Origin: Bacteroidia bacterium
GTDB lineage: Bacteria; Bacteroidota; Bacteroidia; J057
Assembly (NCBI GenBank): GCA_041391665.1
Contig: JAWKNO010000002.1
Coordinates: 2,046,001 to 2,110,000, forward strand
Reading direction: 5' to 3'
DNA length: 64,000 bases
Under the pieces are notes generated by a model, which saw nothing but the letters and a program-made list of their open reading frames with translations, was not told where the DNA came from and ran no database searches. Both the position numbers and the translations under genes were made by a program. Position 1 is the first letter of the stretch. Each line of letters starts with the position of its first letter. Below, in pieces: positions 53,841-62,309 of the stretch.

Positions 53841-54245
53841 ATGTTTTCTACTCCCACAAAATCCACCGCAACCACTTCTCCGGGAATTTCTGATTATCTC
53901 GGAATTACCAGTGCGACCATTTGCATGATTCACTGTCTGGTTGCGCCATTTTATATCGGTATCAGCGCCTCTGTACACGATCATGCTTCAGGAGGCCATT
54001 GGTTTTTGGAACCGTGGTGGGACTATGTATTTTTGGTATTTGGATTTGCCGCAGTGTGGTTTTCAGCCAAACATACGGAAAGCAAAAACATGAAAATATT
54101 GCTTTGGGTTTCTTTTTCCTTCCTCGCAGCTATGCTGATGCTGGAATCCTACGCTCCTGTTTTCCAGTTTCTGGCCTATGGAGCTGCACTTACCCTCATC
54201 GTAACCCACCTGATCAATCTGCGCAAAGGTTTGGCCAGGTCATAA
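53841..54245 (+). CDS. MerC-domain membrane protein
   Basis: A 134-residue membrane protein with four helices. The first has ITSATICMIHCLVAPFYIG, the Cys pair of MerC-type metal transporters, and a His pair follows in VHDHASGGHW. Divergent from the ABC operon over a palindromic operator. MerC proteins move mercury, but in Bacteroidota they are usually parts of zinc or general metal regulation; the actual metal is unknown. Its ATG is only 4 bp after a TATATTTG box, so the mRNA may be nearly leaderless. Confidence 0.8.
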   Translation: MFSTPTKSTATTSPGISDYLGITSATICMIHCLVAPFYIGISASVHDHASGGHWFLEPWWDYVFLVFGFAAVWFSAKHTESKNMKILLWVSFSFLAAMLMLESYAPVFQFLAYGAALTLIVTHLINLRKGLARS

Positions 54246-54344
54246 GCCTGGAAAAAGCAATTATTCGTATCGGGAAAATTTTATAAAAGTTGCAGCTTGA
54301 TTGTTGCAGGGTTATTTTTGTTTAAACATAATCCAGACTGCCTT

Positions 54345-55463
54345 ATGAATTTTCTACGAATGGTTTTGACCATCGGCATTACAGCAGGTTTTTGGACGCT
54401 TCAGGGGCAACCGCTGAATCCGGCTGATACAACCATGGGGTTTGAAGAATATACCCCGATCTCCACGCTTGTAGTACCCCAGCACCCGGTCACCCGTGCA
54501 AAGTATCCATTCATCGATGTGCACAACCATCAATGGCAGATGCCGACTATGGATCTCAATGAGTTGACTGATGAAATGGATAAACTCAATATGGCCGTCA
54601 TGGTAAACCTCAGCGGCCGTGGATGGAGGAGTCCCGACAATCTTCCCAAATCTTTGGAAAACGTAAAAAAGAATAAACCCAACCGGTTTATCATCTTCAC
54701 CAATATCAGTTTCGATGGTTTTGACGACCCCAACTGGACAACAGCTACGGTCAGGCAACTTGAAAACGACGTAAAACTGGGTGCCAATGGACTAAAAATT
54801 TTTAAAGACCTGGGGCTCACTGCAAAAGACAGTAAAGGCAACCGTATCCACGTGGATGACCCGCGCCTGGACCCTGTCTGGGCCAAATGCGGCGAGCTTG
54901 GCATACCTGTTTTAATCCATACCGGCGAACCTGCGGCCTTCTGGAAGCCGAGAGACAAATACAATGAAAGATGGCTGGAGCTAAAGCAGGTGCCCAACCG
55001 ATACCGCGACCCGAAGGTTTATCCATCGTGGGAAGAGGTCATGGAAGAACAGCACCATATTTTCAGAAAACACCCGGAAACAAAATTTATCAACGCACAT
55101 ATGGGCTGGCTTGCCAATGACCTGGACCAGTTGGGCAAACTGATGGACGAACTTCCCAATATGTACACAGAGATCGGCGCTATTCTCGCAGAACTGGGAC
55201 GGCAGCCACGCGCAGCACGGGCATTTTTTATCAAATATCAGGATCGGATCATGTTTGGCAAAGATTCATGGCATCCGGAAGAATATTATGTGTATTTCCG
55301 CGTACTGGAAACAGCGGATGAGTATTTTGATTATTACCGGAAACGCCATGCCTTCTGGAAAATGTATGGAATGGATTTGCCGGATGATGTGCTGAAAAAA
55401 ATCTATTACAAAAATGCACTAAAAGTAGTGCCCAATATTGACGCTTCACAGTTTCCCGAATAG
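54345..55463 (+). CDS. secreted amidohydrolase (TIM-barrel, amidohydrolase_2 type)
   Basis: Start at ATG 54345 (MNFLRMVLTIG) gives 372 residues with a signal peptide ending QGQ; a TTG at 54297 is rejected. Metal-binding motifs are DVHNHQ (near 60), GLKIFKDLGL, VLIHTGEP, FINAHMGW and FGKDSW, in the order of the amidohydrolase_2 (decarboxylase-like) family. Substrate is unknown. Its stop is directly followed by the ATG of the next gene, so the two are coupled. Confidence 0.85.
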   Translation: MNFLRMVLTIGITAGFWTLQGQPLNPADTTMGFEEYTPISTLVVPQHPVTRAKYPFIDVHNHQWQMPTMDLNELTDEMDKLNMAVMVNLSGRGWRSPDNLPKSLENVKKNKPNRFIIFTNISFDGFDDPNWTTATVRQLENDVKLGANGLKIFKDLGLTAKDSKGNRIHVDDPRLDPVWAKCGELGIPVLIHTGEPAAFWKPRDKYNERWLELKQVPNRYRDPKVYPSWEEVMEEQHHIFRKHPETKFINAHMGWLANDLDQLGKLMDELPNMYTEIGAILAELGRQPRAARAFFIKYQDRIMFGKDSWHPEEYYVYFRVLETADEYFDYYRKRHAFWKMYGMDLPDDVLKKIYYKNALKVVPNIDASQFPE

Positions 55464-56438
55464 ATGAGAAAAGTTCGTTCTTTTATCTGGAGCCTGATCG
55501 CCTTTCTGTTTGTCAACTGGCCGGCACAAGTAACCTCTCCGGGAGATGTCATCTCTGAAGAGGCCCTGTTTCTCCAGTTTACAGATGATGCCATTTGCCT
55601 GCGGATTGTCCAGGACTCGACCCTGTATAAAGAAGGTTGGGATACGCTGGGACAACCAAAATTCTGGCGGAAAATGATGGAAATCGGCCCTGATACCAGC
55701 GTAGTAAATATTGCCAAAACCCGCGAAATCGTGGGATTGGTTTCCACATGGGAATGGTCTTTTAAAACACGGAAACAGAAAAAAGCCTACGAAGACCAGA
55801 TTCGCAAAAAGTATGGTCTTTCATCCAGGGATGAAATTTATTTCACCAGTGGGCGAAGGCATTTTTACCAGTTTGATAAAGTCCTTAGGGGAATCGATAA
55901 GGCCGTGGGAGTCTTTATGGAGGAAGGCACCGATCCCTGGTATGCACAGGCCATTCTGCTGATTGAAAGTCCGGGAAAATTACAGGCTTCTACCGAAGGG
56001 GCTTATGGCGCTTTTCAACTGATGGAAGGTGTCGCCCGCGATATGGGATTACTGGTCAATGACACCATCGACGAGCGGGCAGACTTTGAAAAATCGGCCA
56101 AAGGAGCCGCACGTTTGTTAAATACCATTTGCCTTCCCCAAACCCGACAGCTTTGCCAAAAATACAATCTTGAATACAACGAAACTGACTTATGGTTTCG
56201 ACTGCTGGTGATGCATGTTTACCACGCCGGGATCGGCAATGTCGCACGAGTAATGAAAAAAATCCAGCCCAAAGAAGGAGGGATGCAGCTAATGCTCGAT
56301 TTGTGGCAGACACGGTCGCGGAGATTTGGAAATGCTTCGCAAAACTATTCCCAAATTGTGCTGGCTGCGCTTATGGAACTGGATGATATGATTCAGAATA
56401 CCGGGCTGATCTGCCCGCCGGAAGCTATGATGCCCTGA
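55464..56438 (+). CDS. lytic transglycosylase-like secreted protein
   Basis: A 324-residue protein with a hydrophobic N-terminus (FIWSLIAFLFVNWPAQ). The segment AILLIESPGKLQASTEGAYGAFQLM (split here: ILLIESPG, then GAYGAFQLMEGVARDMGL) matches the SLT goose-lysozyme-like active site, with E168 as the catalytic acid. VMHVYHAGIGNVARVMK near residue 260 is the usual NAGxxRV block. It would cut peptidoglycan. It is adjacent to the amidohydrolase gene with no gap. Confidence 0.8.
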   Translation: MRKVRSFIWSLIAFLFVNWPAQVTSPGDVISEEALFLQFTDDAICLRIVQDSTLYKEGWDTLGQPKFWRKMMEIGPDTSVVNIAKTREIVGLVSTWEWSFKTRKQKKAYEDQIRKKYGLSSRDEIYFTSGRRHFYQFDKVLRGIDKAVGVFMEEGTDPWYAQAILLIESPGKLQASTEGAYGAFQLMEGVARDMGLLVNDTIDERADFEKSAKGAARLLNTICLPQTRQLCQKYNLEYNETDLWFRLLVMHVYHAGIGNVARVMKKIQPKEGGMQLMLDLWQTRSRRFGNASQNYSQIVLAALMELDDMIQNTGLICPPEAMMP

Positions 56439-56440
56439 TA

Positions 56441-56743
56441 TTAATTTGCCGGAAGTTTTTTGTCTTCTTTGGGAAGTTGAATTTCCTTCTCAGATGAAGC
56501 CATTTTTTCGGTCTTACCTGTTGGAGAAATTGCAGGTGTATAAATATACCCCAATAGTTCCCTAAACATCATAGTCAACGGCGAGTCCGTGTTTTCTATT
56601 TTTTCGTCTTTCGCCTTAGGCTTATCCTGAAGAGAGATCTCCGGATTGGGGACAGGCAATGCTAGGGAAAAAGTTGCAGCAAAAAGACTGGTGCTACCGA
56701 AAAAAAACAAACACAGGATCAGGGTTTTGTAAAAACGATTCAT
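56441..56743 (-). CDS. small exported hypothetical protein
   Basis: A 100-residue protein with a signal peptide (LILCLFFFGSTSLFA), then a Lys/Glu/Pro-rich low-complexity body (QDKPKAKDEKIENTD, KEIQLPKEDKKLPAN) around a short hydrophobic patch. No family recognised. It is convergent with the transglycosylase gene, 2 bp apart. Confidence 0.6.
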   Translation of the reverse strand: MNRFYKTLILCLFFFGSTSLFAATFSLALPVPNPEISLQDKPKAKDEKIENTDSPLTMMFRELLGYIYTPAISPTGKTEKMASSEKEIQLPKEDKKLPAN

Positions 56744-57158
56744 GGCAGAATTTTTATGGGGAATTATAGAAAAAAGACACCCGTTCTAAGCAATGGTTGG
56801 AAATTTTCCAGAAAGACTTTGTCATCTATCTACTTTTCCAAGCAACCATTTCTTATATTTACCAATAAACATTCCACAACACAATTACCTGATAATCAAA
56901 AATTTAAATCATACTTCTGTTGTTTCTTCTGTGTCCCATGTTTCAGTATGGAACGCAGTTGTTTCAATTTGAAACAAAAAAAAACCGGCAGCAGTATTTT
57001 GTACCACCACCGGCTGTTGCTTTTCCCACTCACATTAGACGGGGAGGAAAAAGAAACCTGACCTGATAAATAAAAAAAACGGCAGAAATATAAAATCTCT
57101 ACCGTTACAATAAGCTTTTCCTATAGAATGCAGTTTAGACGGGCGCACTTTCAAAAGA
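56744..57158. other. intergenic region without recognised gene
   Basis: AT-rich with A-tracts. Two weak hairpins, AACGG...CCGTT at about 57078-57106 and ACCGGCAGC...GGCTGTTG near 56986-57020, may be terminators for leftward transcripts. The frame 56756-57061 is not protein-like. Confidence 0.4.
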
Positions 57159-58115
57159 TCAATGGTCCGGAGAAATATTTTCCACATACGGAAGATTCAT
57201 GGGAGAACCGAAGTACTTTGGGTCAGCCCATCTGATAATGACTGTCACTATCAGAAAAGAAATCATCATGGCCACACCTGCGGGTCCTCCGACCAAAGGA
57301 TTTGCCTCACCAACGACCAATATGCCGATACCCGCAATGCCATTCAATACACCGTGAAAGGCACTTGCCCCCAGGATACTGCGCGTTTTTTCTCCCATAT
57401 AGGCGATGGCAAAAGAAATAGAAATACAGAAAAAACACATCGCAATCACTCCCCATACGGGATACCCCGGGTAGTTATGCCCCTGTACAATCAGAGGCGC
57501 ATGCCATAGTCCCCAGACCAAACCAATCAACAGGTTGCTTTTCCAGAATCCCAAAGGCTTCAACTCCTGCAACAACAATCCACGCCAGCCAAATTCTTCC
57601 CCAAACGTAAACAAGAGGTTGATAGTGACACCGGCCACCAGACCACTGGCAATGTTAATTACAAGAAACAGCCAGGCAGGAAAACTTCTCACCTGAGCTT
57701 CGGCGAGTGCTTGTTTTGTCTCGTCCATACCCGCGGTCATTTCCCTGATATTGTTGACTATTCCATCCTGAGAAAGAGAAAAATGGCCGAAGCCAGGTAA
57801 TGCGGCGACATTTCCAAGAAGAAAAACTACAAGAAAATAGATCAGAATGGCAGCTACCGGTGTGAGCATACTGGCGAAGAAAAAACGGTAATCAAAGTTT
57901 TTTACAGAAAACCCATAATTTGCCAGCGGCTCTTTATAAATGCCCTTCTGAATGATAAATACTGCTAGCGCCGGGCCCCACATAAACAGCCCCCCAACCA
58001 GTATTGCACCATAAGTACTGTCCATTTTCAAACCTGCTATCCATGCAATCAAAGCCAGTGTCCAGCTGATTCCATAGCTCAACAGTAGGTAGAGTGTGAT
58101 TTTTCTACGGTTCAT
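57159..58115 (-). CDS. CPBP-family intramembrane metalloprotease
   Basis: A 318-residue protein with about eight membrane helices. The three CPBP motifs are present: FTFGEEFGWRGLLLQ (EExxxR), LVWGLWHAPL (WxxxH) and ASAFHGVLNG (HxxxN). Members act in immunity to self-made bacteriocins or in prenyl-protein-like processing. It is the third gene of an ArsR-SdpI-CPBP operon, overlapping SdpI by 4 nt, which favours an immunity or peptide-stress role. Confidence 0.88.
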   Translation of the reverse strand: MNRRKITLYLLLSYGISWTLALIAWIAGLKMDSTYGAILVGGLFMWGPALAVFIIQKGIYKEPLANYGFSVKNFDYRFFFASMLTPVAAILIYFLVVFLLGNVAALPGFGHFSLSQDGIVNNIREMTAGMDETKQALAEAQVRSFPAWLFLVINIASGLVAGVTINLLFTFGEEFGWRGLLLQELKPLGFWKSNLLIGLVWGLWHAPLIVQGHNYPGYPVWGVIAMCFFCISISFAIAYMGEKTRSILGASAFHGVLNGIAGIGILVVGEANPLVGGPAGVAMMISFLIVTVIIRWADPKYFGSPMNLPYVENISPDH

Positions 58116-58753
58116 TTTTTATAAATAATATAGGAATAGATGAGCGGAGCAGTAGAAATAAGAATGATAAAAGGAATAAAAACGTAGGCAAACGCCTCTC
58201 TCGGCATAAATAGCGTCAACACAATCATACACAGCGAACCAAATACCCAGAGAACTCCGGCAAAGCGATGAGTTTTTATCCAGACTTCTTCTTTTTCGAG
58301 TGTCCACGGCGTGCGAATTCCGACAAAATAGTTGGGCCGCAGTTTACCAAAATAGTTACCAATAATCATTAACAGCAGTAATACCCCAATAATCACAAAA
58401 GAGCTAATATCCTTCTTGTAACCTAAACTGGAAACCAAAATCAGAATAAAAATAAACAGCATAAACGCAGCCAGCACAAGTCCCAGTGTGTTCAAGGTAG
58501 GTTGGAAATATTCGCCTTTTTTCTTGGGGTCAATAAAAGGCACAGCCCACAACAGCACAACCACCGAAAAAGTGATAAAAGGGAATATGACTAATGTAGC
58601 CTTGGGACCATAATTATCAATTTCCCCGTTAACATTCCAGTGCAGGGGAACCTGTCCCGGAAGTCTGTTCCAGAATAAAGCCAGTAGAATAAATGGAAGG
58701 ATTGCAACGACAAGTGTCGGCCAGTTTCGCTTGACAATTTCTGCAAAGTTCAT
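58112..58753 (-). CDS. sdpI: SdpI-family immunity-type membrane protein
   Basis: A 213-residue protein with six helices: an N-terminal DUF1648 segment (LPGQVPLHWNVNGEIDNYGPK) and a C-terminal SdpI segment (NYFVGIRTPWTLEKEEVWIKTHRFAG). In Bacillus the homologue protects against the SDP peptide toxin and also sequesters the ArsR-type repressor at the membrane. Overlaps the regulator gene upstream and CPBP gene downstream by 4 nt each. Confidence 0.88.
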   Translation of the reverse strand: MNFAEIVKRNWPTLVVAILPFILLALFWNRLPGQVPLHWNVNGEIDNYGPKATLVIFPFITFSVVVLLWAVPFIDPKKKGEYFQPTLNTLGLVLAAFMLFIFILILVSSLGYKKDISSFVIIGVLLLLMIIGNYFGKLRPNYFVGIRTPWTLEKEEVWIKTHRFAGVLWVFGSLCMIVLTLFMPREAFAYVFIPFIILISTAPLIYSYIIYKK

Positions 58754-59046
58754 AGTTCTTTGTTTTTAGGATCATTTAATGACATTAGCCATCCCAGCAG
58801 GTCATCCAGCACTGTTGTACTGAGCGAGTAGCGAATAAACTGCCCTTCTTTTACAGCGATCACGACTTTTGCCTGCTTGAGAAGATCAAGGTGATGAGAA
58901 ATACTCGGTTTGGTCATATCAAAAGCATCGGCAATCTCACCGGCGGTGAGATCCTTTTCCCTCAGCATTTCGAGGATTTTACGTCGCGTAGGGTCGTTTA
59001 ATGCTTTAAACAATTCGTTCATTTCCGGTATGTCAGTTTCATCCAC
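58750..59046 (-). CDS. ArsR-family autorepressor (SdpR-like)
   Basis: A 98-residue winged-helix regulator: MNELFKALNDPTRRKILEMLREKDLTAGEIADAF, with recognition helix MTKPSISHHLDLLKQAKVV and wing GQFIRYSLSTTVLDDL. No metal-binding Cys/His set is evident, which matches SdpR rather than metal-sensing ArsR proteins. Operon order with SdpI is as in the Bacillus sdpRI pair. An operator is visible upstream. Confidence 0.9.
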   Translation of the reverse strand: MDETDIPEMNELFKALNDPTRRKILEMLREKDLTAGEIADAFDMTKPSISHHLDLLKQAKVVIAVKEGQFIRYSLSTTVLDDLLGWLMSLNDPKNKEL

Positions 59047-59065
59047 TTCTTCATCATTCTACGCT

Positions 59066-59110
59066 CAAATATACAAGTTTTAAATAATTAGGCAAGTATC
59101 TAATTAGATA
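59066..59110 (-). promoter_or_regulatory. sdpR promoter and operator
   Basis: On the minus strand CTTG (59096-59093), 19 bp, then TATATTTG (59073-59066) fits the Bacteroidota promoter. Touching the -33 element is the perfect 14-bp palindrome TATCTAATTAGATA (59097-59110), with another TATCTAA half-site just beyond (near 59112-59119). A good site for autorepression by the ArsR-type product. Confidence 0.65.
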
Positions 59111-59153
59111 TTTATCTAAATTTTTATATGTCTATTAATTAAATGGGAGGGGG

Positions 59154-59209
59154 GTTGGCTGTTGGCTGTTGGCTGTTGGCTGTTGGCTGTTGGTGGTTGG
59201 TGGTTGGCT
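59154..59209. repeat. heptamer microsatellite (GTTGGCT)n
   Basis: Eight 7-bp units: five perfect GTTGGCT, two GTTGGTG, then one GTTGGCT. It lies between divergent sdpR and the amylase terminator, outside any gene. Confidence 0.9.
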
Positions 59210-59296
59210 GTGCAGATGATTCCTCACTTTCATTTAAAAAGTATCTTTATCCCGATCACTTTATACTTTCGAAAAGTATATACCTCCACCACAAAA

Positions 59297-59330
59297 AAAC
59301 CGGCGCGCTGAATACCAGCCGCCGGTTTTA
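59297..59330 (-). terminator. terminator after the amylase gene
   Basis: AAAACCGGC (59297-59305) pairs with GCCGGTTTT (59321-59329); on the minus strand the hairpin is followed by a T tract (TTTTTTTG), 52 bp past the amylase stop. Confidence 0.75.
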
Positions 59331-59381
59331 CTGGCGCAGAAGCGCCCTATGTCAATACATGCCTCACGTCTTCACGTCTGC

Positions 59382-62177
59382 CTACGGCAGCCGGATAATC
59401 TTTTTCACTGTCGTGGCGTTCTCGTCACTGATCTTCAGCATATACGCTCCCGGAGTGAGATTTTCACCATCCAGGGTCAGAAACTGTTCGCCCGACGGGT
59501 AAAAACTACGGCTGCTCATCGCAGGTATTTTCTGCCCGGACAAAGTATAAAGCTCAATATTAACCCATGAGGATTTGTCCAGTGTAAAACTTATTTCGAA
59601 GTTGTCTGAAAAGGGATTGGGGTACACATTTGCAGGGAATGACTCAAAGCCGGGATCAACAGCCAGCGTAAGATCGGGCTTTGTAAGGCGCACGTCGGTA
59701 TAAATCGCATACGCGCCGGGTTGAAGTCCGATAGCCGCGGTAGTATTGGCAACATTCATACTGTCTCCTGTCAGGTAGTTGTACCAGGTTCCTGTATGCT
59801 GAAAATTGGGGTTTCCTGAGGCAAAAGTTACGTCAAAGTTGCCTACTATGGTTACATTCATCTGCCCTCCGTTGAGGTTGATCCGCTTGAATGCGCCGGA
59901 TAATGCCAACGAATATTGATCAGTGTGAAACACTTCATGACTTCTGCGCAGATTGATAATCGCGCTGTAAACATTATATAATCTGCGGCGGTATGGGCCC
60001 TGGAAGTATTCCCATTTGATGGGTTTTTCCCCTACCCTTCCATTAAAGTCGATGCTGATATCATACCCCAGTTCACCAAACTGCCAAATCATCTTGGGAC
60101 CGGGAATGGTAAAGAAAAAGGCTGCGGCCAACTCCATTCGGGAAAGTGCCGTAGGCAGATCTTTGGTGTTATAACTTCCATTTGCATTGCCGAAAGTTAT
60201 ATTTTTATACATCAGCCGCTCTTCGTCATGGCTCTCCATATAGCCCACTACATGCGGCTCAGCCCAGGTACGCTGTTTATAGGAAATCCATTCAAAGTTG
60301 GAGTCATTCAGATACCCCATTGTGGCCTCATTGTAGTTGTGGTTGAGATTTCCCCACAGCATCATCCCATAACCCGCCAGTTCTTTTTCTTCTGAATTGT
60401 TGGCAAAATGTTCAAGAATAAAATATACGCTGGGGTCGACAGAACGAAGCTGATCAAACATACGTTTCAGCAATGCGATACGGGAAGCATCATAATTAGA
60501 CCATGCCCCTACATCACTGCCATAATCTACCTGGGTAAATCCTTTGGAAAGATCCATTCGGAATCCATCAAAATGATAGTCTTCTACCCAGTAACTCAGT
60601 ACACGGTCAACAAAATATTTGGTCTGCGGGCTTTCATGGTTAAAGTCATACCCAACGTTAAAGGGGTGTTTGGCTATGGGGTTAAACCAGGGGTTGTCCG
60701 CAGCAGGGCGGTTATTTGCCGCATCCCAATACAGCTGCACCAATGGATTTTGCCCAAAGGCATGATTGAGTACCATATCCAGTATAACCATAATCCCCCG
60801 GCTATGGCAAGTATCAATAAAAGCCTTCAGGTCTTTTTCGGGGCCGTAATATTTGTCTGCGGCAAAGAAGAAGGAGGGATTATACCCCCAGCTGCTATTT
60901 CCCTCAAATTCCATGATCGGCATTAGTTCAATAGCATTGATACCAAGGTTTTGAAGATATGGCAAAGTATCTATCAAAGTTTTGTAGTCATGCGCCGCGA
61001 TAAAATCTCTTACCAGGAGTTCGTAAACGACAAGGTCAGCAGGGTCAGGGCGTTCCCAGGTGGTTGTTTGCCAGTTGTAGGCCGGGCGGGCGGTCTGAAG
61101 TACAGAAACAATTCCATCTGTCTCCTGGGGATAAGGCTTAAGCCCGGGATAGGTTTGAGCTGTTATCCAGGGGTCATTCCATGGGTCGAGTACTTTTTGT
61201 GAATAAGGATCTGCAATTTTCAGTGAGCCATTTACCAGATATTGATAGCCATATTCCTGGCCGGGAGTAAGCCCGTTGAGTTGGATCCAGTAAGTAGTAC
61301 TATCAGGGGAAAGGTTCATCTGATACGCCGCATCGGGAAGCCAGTTATTGAAATCGCCCAGCACATATACGAAATTTTTGTTGGGCGCATAGAGCGCAAG
61401 AACCGCTGTAGAATCATTGATGTAGTTGATTCCCGGTTCTACACCGGCAGGAAGGCTGGCGATATTCGAAGGAGCGGAAACAACAACGAGAAAAGAATCA
61501 GACTTTACGGTTGTGCCGTTATCCGCCTGAAATTTTATCCATTTATTGCCTTGAGAATTGGGAGAATAAGAATATACCAGCGACTTGCCCGAAGTCTGAA
61601 ATAGCTGCACGCCATTTTCATATAACCGAAGGGAAGCGGAGTCTGAAGCAGCTGCTTTCACTTCAATCATATCATTGATATTGGCAAATACAGAACCGGA
61701 GGGGGTAAGAATAGCGATATCGAGCACCCCGCCGCTGTACACGGGATAATAAATGTCAGAGCCATCGGTATCACGGCCAACCTTAGAGCCATCGGAATTT
61801 CGGAATACGAAAGCCAGTTCTTCTACGGTTTCATTGGCTGGAACTCCGTAATAAGAACGAATATGGTATTTTATCTGGTGTCGGTTATTTCCCAGATTTT
61901 GCATCAGTACTTTGGGATCGGCAGTACCCCAGTTCCCCTGTACATATTTCCAGTCTGTAGGAGTTGTACTGAGATTGGTGATTACTCCTGCATGTGCATA
62001 AACAGGAGAAACGCCCGTGAGTGCACCATTTCCCTGTGTAGCGTCGTACACAATCGTGACGGTGTCTTCTACTGTGGGAAAAACAGGGTCAATTGAAAGG
62101 ATCTGTCCATGGAGATTTACCTGAAAGAAAATCAACAGGGAAAACAGAATAGCTGAGAAGGTAGTAGTTTTGAACAT
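59382..62177 (-). CDS. secreted GH13 alpha-amylase-family enzyme with T9SS sorting domain
   Basis: A 931-residue exported enzyme: signal peptide ending LHGQ, N-terminal beta domains, a CBM48-like module (FVYVLGDFNNWLPD ... GYQYLVNGSLKIADP, about residues 265-330), the GH13 barrel from about 375, and a T9SS type A C-terminus (NVYPNPFSDNFEISF ... PGAYMLKISDENATTVKKII). Catalytic residues are visible: Asp in FDGFRMDLSKGF (about 541), Glu in YFILEHFANN (about 587) and HD in YMESHDEERLM (about 651). Acts outside the cell on starch or glycogen-type glucans. It follows the GH31 gene on the same strand by 132 bp. Confidence 0.92.
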   Translation of the reverse strand: MFKTTTFSAILFSLLIFFQVNLHGQILSIDPVFPTVEDTVTIVYDATQGNGALTGVSPVYAHAGVITNLSTTPTDWKYVQGNWGTADPKVLMQNLGNNRHQIKYHIRSYYGVPANETVEELAFVFRNSDGSKVGRDTDGSDIYYPVYSGGVLDIAILTPSGSVFANINDMIEVKAAASDSASLRLYENGVQLFQTSGKSLVYSYSPNSQGNKWIKFQADNGTTVKSDSFLVVVSAPSNIASLPAGVEPGINYINDSTAVLALYAPNKNFVYVLGDFNNWLPDAAYQMNLSPDSTTYWIQLNGLTPGQEYGYQYLVNGSLKIADPYSQKVLDPWNDPWITAQTYPGLKPYPQETDGIVSVLQTARPAYNWQTTTWERPDPADLVVYELLVRDFIAAHDYKTLIDTLPYLQNLGINAIELMPIMEFEGNSSWGYNPSFFFAADKYYGPEKDLKAFIDTCHSRGIMVILDMVLNHAFGQNPLVQLYWDAANNRPAADNPWFNPIAKHPFNVGYDFNHESPQTKYFVDRVLSYWVEDYHFDGFRMDLSKGFTQVDYGSDVGAWSNYDASRIALLKRMFDQLRSVDPSVYFILEHFANNSEEKELAGYGMMLWGNLNHNYNEATMGYLNDSNFEWISYKQRTWAEPHVVGYMESHDEERLMYKNITFGNANGSYNTKDLPTALSRMELAAAFFFTIPGPKMIWQFGELGYDISIDFNGRVGEKPIKWEYFQGPYRRRLYNVYSAIINLRRSHEVFHTDQYSLALSGAFKRINLNGGQMNVTIVGNFDVTFASGNPNFQHTGTWYNYLTGDSMNVANTTAAIGLQPGAYAIYTDVRLTKPDLTLAVDPGFESFPANVYPNPFSDNFEISFTLDKSSWVNIELYTLSGQKIPAMSSRSFYPSGEQFLTLDGENLTPGAYMLKISDENATTVKKIIRLP

Positions 62178-62309
62178 ATTGTGTTATTGTTTATGGCGCA
62201 AAATACCCAAACAGGCATAGAAGATTCGCCCCAGTCGATCATTTGGCACAAATACACGACAATAAAAAGTTTCACCTGATAGGATGAACCGCATTTATGC
62301 CGCTAATCA

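Noticed and set aside
54297..54344. TTG start for the amidohydrolase
   Set aside because: ATG 54345 gives a complete signal peptide.
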